The position numbers and the translations under genes are program-made. Below the pieces are notes generated by a model. It searched no databases. It saw only the letters and a program-made list of their open reading frames with translations, and was not told where the DNA came from. A stretch of DNA of 64,000 bases, from assembly GCF_026626635.1 (NCBI RefSeq), contig NZ_JAPNKA010000001.1, positions 2,914,001 to 2,978,000 on the forward strand, given 5' to 3'. The stretch comes from Archangium lansingense (lineage in GTDB: Bacteria; Myxococcota; Myxococcia; Myxococcales; Myxococcaceae). Below, one piece after another: positions 51,306-60,038 of this stretch. Position 1 is the stretch's first letter; every line of letters begins with the position of its first letter.

Positions 51306-54300
51306 CTACTCGTTCGCGGTGACGGTGGCGTAGGCAGCCGTACGGACGGCGGCGACCGGATGCTGACGCAGGGCTCGCAGGCGGCGGGCCGCGTCCTCGC
51401 GCCAGTTCAAGCGCTGCCCGGCCACGGAGACGAGCACCACCGCGGTGAGCGGCAGCTCGGAGCCCACCTGGTCCGCGAGCTCCAGCAGTGTCTCGGGAGT
51501 CCACTCGGCGCTGGGGTCCACCACCTGAGTGGCCACGGCAGTAGCGAGGGATGGAGCGAAGAGAGGCTCCTCCCGTGTCTCCGCCGCCAGCTCATGCAGC
51601 ACCTCCGAGGCGGCTCGGGCCTCGCGCCACTCCAGGCTGGCCAGCCGGAGTGCGGCGCTCTCGGGCCACAGCGAGGCGTCCCGGGCGAGCACCCGCGCAA
51701 CCTCGTCGAGGTGTGTCCTCAGGCGTAGGCGGACCGGTCGGGGCAACCCGAGCAGCACCCGGTGGAGCCCCTTCAGGCGTTGGCGTGCGGGGACGTCCCG
51801 CTCGGGAGTGGCGTCGGGGGCCGGGGGCGCGGAAACGAGCTGGGAGGTGCAGGCCACCACCTGCTCGAAGGCCTTTCCCTCGCGTGTGGCCTCCACCAAC
51901 GCCCGCGCGGCCTCGAGCCATTCGGCGCCACCCGAGAGCTCCAGCACGCGCCCGGCCGACTCTCGTGCCACCTGCTCCTCCACTCCGGAGGACCAGCCTG
52001 GGAGCACTGTGAAGGCCTGCCGGCGCACGGTGAGCTCCGGGTGGCGGGACACCTCGAGGACGAGCGCCGCATAGCGGGGGCGGACCTCCAGGGGCAGCTG
52101 CCCGGGGTGCACCTCGAGGAGGCTCGCGGCCACGTAGGCGTCCGGGCTCCGAGCCATGCTCTCCAGCAGCTCCCAGGCGGCGGGCTCATCGAGGAGCTGG
52201 CGCGCGGCGTGGCCCACGGCGATGCGCACGTCCCGGTGGAGGTTGGGCTTGTCCCACTGCTGGCGCAGCAGGGCCATGCTGCGCGTGGAGCGGAAGGTGC
52301 CGAGCAGCCTCAGGGCCTCCTTGTGCACCGTCACCTTGAGCTTCTCGCGGGAGAGCAGCGCGCCGAGCGTGGAGGCCAACGTGTCGGGGGAGACGAGCTT
52401 CGCCACGCGGGGCACTGCGTACATGGCCACCCGGGCCCGGTCTCCGTCGAGGTGATCCAACAGCAGGGGCAGCGCCGGCTCCGGTCTGTCCAGCCACGCG
52501 AGCGCCCCGAGCGCGGCCTCCACCGTGGTCACATCCTGCGACTCGAGGAAGGGCGTGAGGGTGTCTACCTCCACCACCTGCAAACGGGGGAGGATGTGCA
52601 CCACGCTCATTCGCTCCCAGGCGCTGCGCTCGGTGTCCCGGGCCACGAGCAGCAGCAGGTCTCGGAAGCGGAGCTGCTGGCGCGGCAGCCAGCGATGGAA
52701 GCCGCCGCGGGCCGGGGGCACCCAGCCCGTCTTCCCCGTACTGTAGCGCCCCCGCAGGCGCCGCCCCTGGAGGAAGGGATCCAACCACTCCTGGCGGCGC
52801 CGGTGGAGGTGCTCGAAGACGATGGCCTGGGTGACGGTGGTCTCGTCGCGCTCCAACAGCTTGCGCACCCGGAGGTCTCTCGTGCGCGGCGCGGCGAGCC
52901 AGAGCTGGATGGCCTGCTGCGCGAGCCAATCGGGCGTAGCCTGGGTGATGGGCTCGAGCATCGCCTGGAGCATGTCCACGTTCCACGCCCGCCGGCCGAG
53001 TGCCTGGGTGAGCGTGAGGATGAGGCCGTAGCTCTCCCTCTCGCTGGCGGCGCGAATCATCGGGAGCAGGGCCGAGAAGAGGTGGTGCTCGGTGCCGCGC
53101 GGCAGGTCGCGCTCCAGCGGGGGCAGAGCAATGGTTCCAGACTGGCCGGCCAGTCGCTTCAGCGTGTCGAGGGCGAAGCGGAAGAAGGGGCTCTCGGGCG
53201 TGGTGGCGTGGGTGCGGATGAGCCGGAAGGCCAGCTCCTGCAGAGCGATCTGCGTGCCGCGCGAGGTGTCCCTTGCCTCGACGACGTACGTCACCAGTGA
53301 CTCGAGGGCGGGGATGTGCCCGGGCTCGAAGACGGACGGGGGCACCTGGGCGAGCGCGCTCAGGGCCGCCTGGCGCACCGGGTCCTGCTCATTCTTCAGC
53401 CGGGAGAGGTACGTGAGCGTCTCCGTCAGGCCCCGGCGGGACAAGCCCGTGCTGGACACCAGCAGCGAGAGCGCCCGGGCCCGGTCCTCCGCCTTGCTGG
53501 CGAAGGCTGCCTTCTGGAGGGGCTCGCGCGCGTGCTCGATGGTGCGTAGGGCGTGCATGGCGAGCTGCTGGTCTCGGTTCTCCTGCACCTCGCGCAGGCC
53601 GAGCTGGCGCGCGGCCTCGGCATCCCGTAGGGCATGAGGGAGGACCTGGAGCAGGGCCCCGGGGTGCAAGCGGGGCGGTGTTCCCTCGAAGGCGTGGGCG
53701 AAGAGGCCGGCGCGCTGGGTGGGGGGCAGGGCCTCCAGGAAGCGGGCGAGCTGGAGGGGGGAGTCCGCGAGGGCCCTCGCGAGGTCAAGCTGTTGGGCGT
53801 GGGAGAAGAAGCGGAGCTGGCGCAGCAGGCCGGCCGTCATCTCCTGGGGGAACCGCGCTGAGCGATAGGCGGGACGGTTGAGGAGCGCGAAGAGCTGCTC
53901 GGGGTGGTTGCGCGTGAGCCGCGGCAGTGTGTCCTGCACGAAGAGCGGGAGCACATCTGGAGGCGCGAAGTCGCGCACGAGGACGAGCACGGCCTCGCCA
54001 TGGGAGAGCGTCAGCTCGGCCAGCGCAACGCGGTAGATGGAGAAGAGGGTGACGCGCTCGCGCTCCGGGGCGCGTGTGAGGCGCGCGCGGATGAAGTCCA
54101 GCACCGCGTCCGGGTGACAGTGCACCAGCGTGCGCCAGGCGCGGAACGTGTGCTCGAGCTCGGGCAGCAGGCGGCGCACCGAGTCCGCGTCCAGGGCGGT
54201 GAGAAGCAGGGCTGCCTCCGCGGCGCCGTGCCGGGTGAGGACGAGGGGGAGGAGCCGGGCCGCGAGCACGTTCCTTCGGGCCAGCGCCACGCCCTTGAGG

Positions 54301-54638
54301 ACCCGGCGGCGGACAAAGGGGGCCAGCTCCGGGAGGACGCGCTCGAGGGCCGCATCGTCCTGGATGGCGCTGCCAGCCAGGGCGGCGGCCTGGCCGCGCA
54401 CGAGGCAGGACGGGTGGGTGAGGCCTCGCAGGATGAGGGATTCGTCGCGTGCGCCATGGGCCAGCTCGAGCGCCAGGCTCGCCTCATAGGCCGTGCCGGA
54501 CAGGAGTTCGTCCATGAGCTGTCTCAGCTCGGGGCTGCCCCGGCCATCGCGCCCCAGTTTGGCGACCCGGGCCAGGCGTGCTCCATGGCTCGACGAGTCC
54601 AGCTCCGACAGCAGCGCTTTACGCGACGGTACCTGCAT
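51306..54638 (-). CDS. large HEAT-repeat protein
   Basis: This 1110-residue soluble protein is built throughout of ~35-40 residue helical HEAT-type repeats rich in Leu, Ala and Arg (VVEARDTSRGTQIALQELAF; FLESQDVTTVEAALGALAWL; LLEVHPGQLPLEVRPRYAAL). There is no signal peptide, TM segment or enzymatic motif. It starts at ATG 54638 and is convergent with the kinase. It is probably a scaffold. Confidence 0.75.
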   Translation of the reverse strand: MQVPSRKALLSELDSSSHGARLARVAKLGRDGRGSPELRQLMDELLSGTAYEASLALELAHGARDESLILRGLTHPSCLVRGQAAALAGSAIQDDAALERVLPELAPFVRRRVLKGVALARRNVLAARLLPLVLTRHGAAEAALLLTALDADSVRRLLPELEHTFRAWRTLVHCHPDAVLDFIRARLTRAPERERVTLFSIYRVALAELTLSHGEAVLVLVRDFAPPDVLPLFVQDTLPRLTRNHPEQLFALLNRPAYRSARFPQEMTAGLLRQLRFFSHAQQLDLARALADSPLQLARFLEALPPTQRAGLFAHAFEGTPPRLHPGALLQVLPHALRDAEAARQLGLREVQENRDQQLAMHALRTIEHAREPLQKAAFASKAEDRARALSLLVSSTGLSRRGLTETLTYLSRLKNEQDPVRQAALSALAQVPPSVFEPGHIPALESLVTYVVEARDTSRGTQIALQELAFRLIRTHATTPESPFFRFALDTLKRLAGQSGTIALPPLERDLPRGTEHHLFSALLPMIRAASERESYGLILTLTQALGRRAWNVDMLQAMLEPITQATPDWLAQQAIQLWLAAPRTRDLRVRKLLERDETTVTQAIVFEHLHRRRQEWLDPFLQGRRLRGRYSTGKTGWVPPARGGFHRWLPRQQLRFRDLLLLVARDTERSAWERMSVVHILPRLQVVEVDTLTPFLESQDVTTVEAALGALAWLDRPEPALPLLLDHLDGDRARVAMYAVPRVAKLVSPDTLASTLGALLSREKLKVTVHKEALRLLGTFRSTRSMALLRQQWDKPNLHRDVRIAVGHAARQLLDEPAAWELLESMARSPDAYVAASLLEVHPGQLPLEVRPRYAALVLEVSRHPELTVRRQAFTVLPGWSSGVEEQVARESAGRVLELSGGAEWLEAARALVEATREGKAFEQVVACTSQLVSAPPAPDATPERDVPARQRLKGLHRVLLGLPRPVRLRLRTHLDEVARVLARDASLWPESAALRLASLEWREARAASEVLHELAAETREEPLFAPSLATAVATQVVDPSAEWTPETLLELADQVGSELPLTAVVLVSVAGQRLNWREDAARRLRALRQHPVAAVRTAAYATVTANE

Positions 54639-54705
54639 GGTGCTCCCTCCCTGGGGCCGGCGACGTCAATCCCCTTCAGGAAAGTGACCGAAGGGGATGA
54701 ATGTT

Positions 54706-54738
54706 CCCTCTCCCTTCGGGAGAGGGTCAGGGTGAGGG
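54706..54738 (-). repeat. REP-like palindromic element, copy 3 (inverted)
   Basis: CCCTCTCCC-TTC-GGGAGAGGG followed by TCAGGGTGAGGG is the same element as copies 1 and 2, but on the other strand. Confidence 0.8.
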
Positions 54739-54801
54739 TATCCGAACCCGTGCTTCAACCCGTGGCCCTCAGTGTGGGCTGGGGGTTCAACCCAGGTTCA
54801 C

Positions 54802-54831
54802 TTCGACCTTACCCATTTCTTCTGAGGGCCC
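54802..54831 (+). repeat. left arm of a long-range inverted repeat
   Basis: TTCGACCTTACCCATTT (54802-54818) followed by CTTCTGAGGGCCC is repeated in inverse orientation at 63416-63443, 8.6 kb away. Both arms adjoin a REP-like element on their outer side. Confidence 0.75.
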
Positions 54832-55501
54832 TTGAGCGCGGACGCAGAAACAGACCGTCCGCGGTGTCTTTAATCGGGACTCTGTAACTACCTGTAGCGT
54901 CGTGTTTCTTGCGTAACCTCACGAGGCTGGCAGGTTCACCAACGCCGTGGTGAACCACCTGCTTCTTGAGTTCCGTCTTCCGCGTCGTGTGGCCCCGACA
55001 CCTGCCGTGTCGCTGCGAGGCCCGGACACCGCTCATTCAGTGCCCGCGCCAGTGCGCGCCAGGGCGTCCACCCCGGGCCTGCTGGAAGGCACGTGCGCGC
55101 GCTCTTCTGCGCAGCGCCGTGCAGTCTCTCGAGGCAGTGCGGTGCGTGATGTCGGCAACATGGCTTCCGCACCGGCGTTTGATCACTACCCGCCATTGAC
55201 GTTGAGCGCGGCGATCCCATCTTCGGGGACTGCTTGCGCCGCGCTACCGCGTGAGTGGGGCGAGGTGGCCTGAGCGACGAGTTTGCCGCACGGCAAACCG
55301 GGCCGGAGAGCCCGACACCAAGGAGGTGCAGCCGAAGGAGACGGGAAAGAAAAAAGGCCGAGCCCTGGAAGGCCGGCCCTCATTCCGGGAGGCGGAGCTG
55401 CTGGAACAGCCCTGCTTCCCTTCAATGCTGGAACGGGCACTGGAATGCCACGCTCCTGTCCTTGCTAGGGGACACAGGAAACGTAGGCACCACCGGCGCA
55501 C

Positions 55502-56764
55502 GTGTCCAGCGTCGGGAGAGGTGTGCCTCGCGAGAAGTCCATCGCCGAGCGTTTCGACGCTTACGTGGAGAAGGTGGGCGGGCGGCTGTACAAGCCGAAC
55601 CGCCGCTTTCTGCGCGAGGCCCTCTTCGGGCTGATGGAGAAGAAGAGCGTCCTTCTCTCCCAAATCGGCCGGGCCCTGAAGGAGCCGAGCCGCCTCATCC
55701 ACACGGAGAAGCGCCTCTCGCGCAACCTCGGCAACGAGCGCTACGACGACAGGGCGGTGGAGCAGGACTACCTGAAGCTCGTCGCTCCCATTCTTCGGGA
55801 CGAGCGCTTCCCACGGCCCACCATCGCCGTGGACATCACCGACATCACCAAACCACGCGCGAGGAAGATGCCGTACCTGGCCCGAGTCCTTGATGGCTCC
55901 ACGAAGGAGGTGGGGGATGGTTACGACATCATCTCCCTCGAGGCCGTGGGCGTGCGCGGACGACGTCTGCCGCTGCTGTCCCGGCTCTTCTCAACGGAGT
56001 CGCCCGAGTACAAGAGTCAGAATGCCACGGTGTTCGACGCCATCGCGACGGTGCGAAACCACGTGCCGGACAACGCCTTCTGGGCCTTCGACAGCGGCTT
56101 CGACGGTGGCACCTTCTTCATGAAGATGAAGGAAATGGGCGTGGACTTCGCCGTGCGTCTGCGCCTCGAGGGCAACAGCCGTACCCTCTTCACTCCCGAG
56201 GGGAAGACGAATGTGAAGGGGCTGGTGGAGAGCACACCGCGCCTGTACTTCCACCGGCCTCGTGGCACCAAGAAGCAAAACTGGCTCCTCCAGGTGGGGT
56301 GGGTGAGCAACGTGCACCTTCAGCAGCAGCACCCTTCCTCCAACAAGCAAACGGGCAAGCCAGGCGCAAAGCCCTACTCCCTCGTCACCGTCAGCGGCGG
56401 CGCGTTGGGGCAAGAGCCGCTCGCCATCCTCACCACGTTGGAGGTGAAGACGGCCGACGACGCACGGCGCGTGGCGAACATCTACCTGGACAGGTGGGGG
56501 ATTGAGGAGGCCAACCGCTTCACCAAGCAGGGCTTCGACTTGGAGGACGTGCGCGCCCTCACGTGGACGGGGCTCAAGCGCATGGTGCAGCTCGTGCTTC
56601 TCGCCTACGGCTTCCTCGCGCTGCTGGTGCACGGGCCTCGCAAGCAGGTGGAGCGCATTTCCTCCAGCTTCAAGGCTTTTGGGCCGGTGCCCGAGTACCT
56701 CTACTACCGGCTGCTTGAGGGCATCGGGGGCCTCCTCCGGGACACCATGGACGGAGGGCCGTAA
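55502..56764 (+). CDS. IS4-family DDE transposase
   Basis: The 420 residues keep the DDE triad and IS4 signature. The first Asp is in TIAVDITDITKPRAR, the second in AFDSGFDGGTFF, and the Y-(2)-R-(3)-E-(6)-K block reads YLDRWGIEEANRFTK with exact spacing. The reading frame is unbroken, so it is probably functional. The annotated start is GTG 55502; GTG 55520 is also possible. No clear terminal inverted repeats or target duplication could be seen, so element limits are open. Confidence 0.88.
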   Translation: MSSVGRGVPREKSIAERFDAYVEKVGGRLYKPNRRFLREALFGLMEKKSVLLSQIGRALKEPSRLIHTEKRLSRNLGNERYDDRAVEQDYLKLVAPILRDERFPRPTIAVDITDITKPRARKMPYLARVLDGSTKEVGDGYDIISLEAVGVRGRRLPLLSRLFSTESPEYKSQNATVFDAIATVRNHVPDNAFWAFDSGFDGGTFFMKMKEMGVDFAVRLRLEGNSRTLFTPEGKTNVKGLVESTPRLYFHRPRGTKKQNWLLQVGWVSNVHLQQQHPSSNKQTGKPGAKPYSLVTVSGGALGQEPLAILTTLEVKTADDARRVANIYLDRWGIEEANRFTKQGFDLEDVRALTWTGLKRMVQLVLLAYGFLALLVHGPRKQVERISSSFKAFGPVPEYLYYRLLEGIGGLLRDTMDGGP

Positions 56765-57158
56765 TTCAGCCCTACAGCTTCAGGTGGGTGACTCTGCTAC
56801 CTGCGCAGTCCACAGGGAACGATGTTTCTTGTTGGCGAAAGAAGGACACCGGGACTGCGCGCTGATATGCCGAGTGCTGGAACCAGCATGCCCAAGGGTT
56901 CCAGGTGTTTACGCGCTCGCCCTGGTTGATGGGGGTGCGCGAGGGCGTCACTCCGGAGGCGATATGCGAATGCGGAGGAGAATCGTGCCAGTGCATGGTG
57001 ACCACCCAGGGGTATCAATGGGGCCTGGGCATAACGCGGCGCATCACGGCACGGGAGGGCAGGACGACAGTCTGCGCATTTCCCAGGACCAAGCCGAAGT
57101 TGGCACCCCCGCGCTGACCACGTTGACGAGTTGGCAGGGGGCGGGTAGATCAGAGAGT
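56765..57158. other. 394-bp gap downstream of the transposase with a strong hairpin
   Basis: GCGCAGTCC (56803-56811) pairs with GGACTGCGC (56852-56860), enclosing a smaller TTCTT/AAGAA hairpin. It may be the IS right end or a terminator for the transposase transcript. No gene is supported in it. Confidence 0.45.
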
Positions 57159-57617
57159 GTGAACTCGCCTACTGCCCTGGCTGCCATAGATGCACTCCTT
57201 TCGGAGAAGCGCCGGGCCCGTGAAACCCTTGATGCGGATATCGCGGCGCTCGAGCGCTCGCGAGAGCTGCTCGCCGGGGTTCTTCTTCCGTCCCGCCCTG
57301 CGGAAAGCGTGTTGGTCTCTGGCGCCGTGTCGTCTGATGCCGCAACCTCGCCCCCCATCGCTCCGGGGGCCTGGCACGAAGCCGCGCTCGCGGTGTTCAA
57401 CGATGGGAAGACGCACACCACGGCTGAAGTCTACGATGCGGCGAAGGCGGTGGTTGGGCCGGAGTTGGGCTACTCCGCCGTCGCAAGTTGGTTGAATCGA
57501 ATGGCTGGTGATCGGGGGGTACTGCAGAAAGACGGTCGCGGAGAGTTCAGCCGCCCTCTTCCTCCTCCCCGTGTGAAGGCCGAGAAGACCTCGGAGGAAG
57601 GCACGGCCGCCGCCTAG
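57159..57617 (+). CDS. coiled-coil plus winged-helix-like protein
   Basis: This 152-residue protein starts at GTG 57159 (MNSPTALAAIDALLSEKRRA). An N-terminal coiled coil (ARETLDADIAALERSRELLA) is followed by a Ser/Pro-rich linker and a C-terminal winged-helix-like unit: AWHEAALAVFNDGKTHTTAE, then VGPELGYSAVASWLNRMAGD and GVLQKDGRGEFSR (helix-turn-helix and beta wing). It is probably a DNA-binding protein of a mobile or accessory locus. The ribosome site is weak, and the frame is open upstream to 56502 in the shadow of the transposase gene. Confidence 0.55.
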   Translation: MNSPTALAAIDALLSEKRRARETLDADIAALERSRELLAGVLLPSRPAESVLVSGAVSSDAATSPPIAPGAWHEAALAVFNDGKTHTTAEVYDAAKAVVGPELGYSAVASWLNRMAGDRGVLQKDGRGEFSRPLPPPRVKAEKTSEEGTAAA

Positions 57618-57642
57618 GGCGCGCCACTTTCGATACATTCAA

Positions 57643-57757
57643 CGGGGTATAGCCCCGAAAAAACTTCGGCCGGGAACCACGGGATGAACCCATGGTCCGG
57701 CCGTTCGACGGGAACTAACACGGAACCCGCCATTACCTCGTGGGGACGAGTAATGGC
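57643..57757 (+). ncRNA. candidate structured RNA or structured 5' leader
   Basis: Three hairpins lie in a row. CGGGG/CCCCG is at 57643-57657. A long stem of GGCCGG-(bulge GA)-ACCACGGG with CCCATGGT-CCGGCC around an ATGAA loop is at 57668-57702, with one mismatch. GCCATTAC-C-TCGT with ACGAGTAATGGC around a GGGG loop is at 57729-57757, 12 pairs with one bulge. Nothing here codes convincingly. The gap runs from the winged-helix gene to the Cys-rich peptide gene, so it may be the leader of the latter. It is not a known class that I recognise. Confidence 0.4.
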
Positions 57758-57882
57758 GACAGTACGTGTTGCACTGCCTGTCGTCAACCGCAGGCCCTGT
57801 CTGGCCAGCGCGGAGAGGGTGCCTCCGTGTCAACTCCCTGGCTCGCATGAGTGCGAGTACGGGGCACACGAAAGGAGCCCAC

Positions 57883-58026
57883 ATGAACAGCTACATCGAG
57901 TGCAACTGTAAGCGCTCTGCGTACATCACGACTCGCTCTGGCAAGCGGATTTATGCCAAGAGCATCGGCAAGACGTGCTTCGTCCTGCACGCGCGCAACT
58001 GCCCCAATCGGCGGCGTTGCGCCTAG
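57883..58026 (+). CDS. 47-residue Cys-rich basic peptide
   Basis: It starts at ATG 57883 after AAAGGAG (8 nt spacing). The sequence MNSYIECNCKRSAYITTRSG continues to KTCFVLHARNCPNRRRCA, with five Cys (C-x-C, C, C, C) and 12 Lys/Arg. This looks like a small zinc-binding or disulfide-stabilised cationic peptide. It is followed 22 nt later by a textbook intrinsic terminator, which supports a real transcription unit. No homologue is recognised. Confidence 0.6.
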   Translation: MNSYIECNCKRSAYITTRSGKRIYAKSIGKTCFVLHARNCPNRRRCA

Positions 58027-58047
58027 AACATAGGTGCAGCAAGCGGC

Positions 58048-58086
58048 GGCCCGAAGCTATCTACGCTTCGGGCCGTCTGCTTTTTT
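58048..58086 (+). terminator. intrinsic terminator
   Basis: A perfect 10-bp stem GGCCCGAAGC/GCTTCGGGCC with a 7-nt loop is followed by GTCTGC and six T residues. It ends the transcript of the 47-residue peptide gene. Confidence 0.85.
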
Positions 58087-58183
58087 GGGCATCTCGGAGT
58101 GGGCTCCTGAGCAGTGTCGCAGTCCGTGTCCGGCTTGGCCTTTCACGCCCGAGACTATGAGACTCCGCCCGCCCTGGCGTGCC

Positions 58184-58456
58184 TCATGTGCGCGGCTTGA
58201 GGACCTGCACCACATCCACCTCGAAGCCATCGCAAAGGCGCGCGAGCGTCGTAAAGGTGAGGTTCACGTCCTCGCCCTCTACGCGCTGAAAGAGGCGTGT
58301 CGTCATGCCACAGCGGTGTGCGGCCTCCTCCTGCGTCCAGCCCTTGACCTCGCGCAGGTGCCGCACGGAAGCGGCCAGCCGCGCCTGTAGGTCACGGTAG
58401 GCGGCGCTCTCGTACTGCTCCGCCCGTTCGGGTCGGCGTTGGCGGGGCCGCGGCAT
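58184..58456 (-). CDS. XRE-family regulator
   Basis: This 90-residue protein has an N-terminal Arg/Pro-rich stretch, then a Cro/CI-type helix-turn-helix: LAASVRHLREVKGWTQEEAA, HRCGMTTRLFQRVEGEDVNL, TFTTLARLCDGFEVDVVQVL. It is stand-alone, with no sensor domain. It is divergent from the zinc-ribbon gene by 105 bp; two palindromic direct repeats in that gap are likely its operators. Confidence 0.85.
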   Translation of the reverse strand: MPRPRQRRPERAEQYESAAYRDLQARLAASVRHLREVKGWTQEEAAHRCGMTTRLFQRVEGEDVNLTFTTLARLCDGFEVDVVQVLKPRT

Positions 58457-58499
58457 CTTGCGACCGACCGTAGGAGCGTCTACAACGGGCGGGCCACGT

Positions 58500-58525
58500 C
58501 GCTAGCGTCGTGCCGCTAGCGTCGT
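58500..58525. promoter_or_regulatory. duplicated palindromic operator candidate
   Basis: CGCTAGCGTCGT occurs twice with 14-bp periodicity (58500-58511 and 58514-58525). Each copy begins with the perfect palindrome CGCTAGCG. It lies between the divergent XRE and zinc-ribbon genes, about 40 nt before the latter's ATG. Confidence 0.6.
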
Positions 58526-58561
58526 AAACGTGGCGCAGGCATCCATCCCTGGGGAACTCAC

Positions 58562-59113
58562 ATGGCGCTGGTGAAGTGCAAACAGTGCGGTAACGAGGTG
58601 GCGACCAACGCAGCGGCCTGCCCGAAGTGCGGAGCACCGCCGCCTCGACGTGCCTCCATCGGCAAGAAGGTGGCCATCGCGCTGGCGGGCCTCTTCGGCC
58701 TGTGCTTCTTCGGCACGTGCATCTCGTCGCTGTCGAATGGAGGTAACCGCGGCAGCGCGTCGGCAACTCGGACGAGTGCCAGGTCCACTCAGCCCGCGAC
58801 GCCGGTGGATATCCGCACCCTCCTCGGCGAGTACAGCGGCAACGAGGTGCGCGCGGATGCCAACTACAAGGGCCGCATCATCCAGACGACGGGCATCGTC
58901 CGTGACGTGAAGCGGGACATCGTCGACAGCATCTACGTGACCCTGGGCACTGGCCAGCAGCTCGAGATTCCTGTGGTGCAGTGCCTCTTCGACGAAGTCC
59001 ACGCCAAGAAGGCGGCTTCTCTCTCCTCGGGAGCGCGCGTCACCGTCCGCGGCCGGGTGGATGGGCTGCTGATGAACGTCGTCGTGCGGGAGTGTGAGTT
59101 CGTCGGACTGTAG
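58562..59113 (+). CDS. zinc-ribbon membrane protein with OB-fold (tRNA_anti-like) domain
   Basis: The 183 residues comprise an N-terminal zinc ribbon (VKCKQCGNEV, then ACPKCGAPPP; four Cys), a TM helix (about 36-55, KVAIALAGLFGLCFFGTCIS), a Ser/Thr-rich linker, and a C-terminal OB-like domain (YKGRIIQTTGIVRDVKRDIV, then GARVTVRGRVDGLLMNVVVR, EC) of the tRNA_anti-like type found in envelope-facing proteins. The ribosome site is poor (GGGGAACTC). It is divergent from the XRE gene and likely controlled by it. Confidence 0.8.
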   Translation: MALVKCKQCGNEVATNAAACPKCGAPPPRRASIGKKVAIALAGLFGLCFFGTCISSLSNGGNRGSASATRTSARSTQPATPVDIRTLLGEYSGNEVRADANYKGRIIQTTGIVRDVKRDIVDSIYVTLGTGQQLEIPVVQCLFDEVHAKKAASLSSGARVTVRGRVDGLLMNVVVRECEFVGL

Positions 59114-59240
59114 CCGACGCCAAGAAGGAGGTGGGCCGCTCTCTCTTTGTTGCCCACTTATCGGGGTTGCGAGGCAAAGAGGGCCATAGCCGCAAAGTGC
59201 GCTCTGTCAAGCAGAGCCGGCTCTGTGGTACTGAAGGCAC

Positions 59241-60038
59241 GTGAGCACGAAGCTGCGCGTCATATGGGATGGTGCTACGCCCGGACTAGCAGACGGGCGG
59301 CTCAGCCTTGCTGCATTCGGCGCCGCGCTTCAGGCTCTGCTCAAGGCCACGCGTAACGTCGCTGCGGAGCACGTCGCCAAGGCAGTGGGGGAGACACTCG
59401 ACACAACAAGGGCGACCAAGCGTAGCTTGGTTGACCTGCAGCTGAGTGCGTACAAGACCGGCTCGGCAGATGTGACGCTCGACATTGTACCGCTCCCATC
59501 GAAGCACTCCGTTCCACTCTTCATGGACGACGTCGCAAAAAGCGTCGTCCACGAGTTGTTCGCCAGCATTCGAGAGGAAAGCCAAGGCCGCAGGCGCAAT
59601 AAGTGGGTGTATGAATTCCTCAGCAAACTCCCCGATGGGTTGGAGTCGCAAAGCTACTCCATCATTCATAACGGCATGGAGGAGGATCGACTCGAATTTC
59701 AGAAGATGACGTTGGCAGAGCCCGTCATCGACATGCCGCAGCTCCTGAAAGTGATGGGATTGGTGGTCGGAGTCACCTTCGGCGAGCCGCTCCGGTACGA
59801 GGTTCGTTTCGCGCCCTACGAAGGGCAGATCCTTTCGCTAGCTGCTACAGCGGAACTCGTCGAGCAGGCTGTGTCGCTGCGTAATCAAGCAGCGGAGGCA
59901 ATGACCCTGACAGGCGACAATCCGCGGCTGCTCTGGATTCGTTCTGCTGACGTGCCGAGCCCCATGATGACGGCCGAGGAGCGTGAGGACCACATCTTCC
60001 GCAAGTGGGAGGAACTGCTGCGGAGGCTGTCGCAATGA
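59241..60038 (+). CDS. unknown protein coupled to a Fic/Doc-like gene
   Basis: This 265-residue protein starts at GTG 59241 (MSTKLRVIWDGATPGLADGR). It is mixed alpha/beta, with no signal or TM segment and no motif I recognise. The stop overlaps the ATG of the Fic/Doc-like gene (ATGA), so the two are translationally coupled. Its GC content is visibly lower than the neighbouring chromosomal genes. It is much longer than Phd-type antitoxins. By position it could be an antitoxin, partner or substrate of the Fic protein. Confidence 0.7.
   Translation: MSTKLRVIWDGATPGLADGRLSLAAFGAALQALLKATRNVAAEHVAKAVGETLDTTRATKRSLVDLQLSAYKTGSADVTLDIVPLPSKHSVPLFMDDVAKSVVHELFASIREESQGRRRNKWVYEFLSKLPDGLESQSYSIIHNGMEEDRLEFQKMTLAEPVIDMPQLLKVMGLVVGVTFGEPLRYEVRFAPYEGQILSLAATAELVEQAVSLRNQAAEAMTLTGDNPRLLWIRSADVPSPMMTAEEREDHIFRKWEELLRRLSQ

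Larger units (their letters stand above)
54639..55501. other. 863-bp region without a supportable gene
   Basis: It holds a hairpin (CCCCTT/AAGGGG, 54671-54696), REP-like copy 3, the left arm of an inverted repeat, and the upstream flank of the IS4 transposase. The short ORFs here (longest 108 codons) show no coding-like composition and no ribosome sites. A hairpin CCTGTCC/GGACACAGG lies near 55456-55481. IS terminal repeats could not be fixed. Confidence 0.6.

Noticed and set aside
42137..54738. Regular palindromes considered as a CRISPR array
   Set aside because: The copies are kilobases apart, lie in different gaps and have no spacer structure or cas genes.
54947..55273. 108-codon ORF upstream of the IS4 transposase
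   Set aside because: It has no ribosome site, no coding-like composition and no recognisable domain; the region is better read as repeats and IS flank.
57099..57115. Sigma-54-like TGGCAC upstream of the winged-helix gene (also TGGCAC at 1493 and 63533)
   Set aside because: The -12 element (TTGC) is missing at the required spacing in all three cases.
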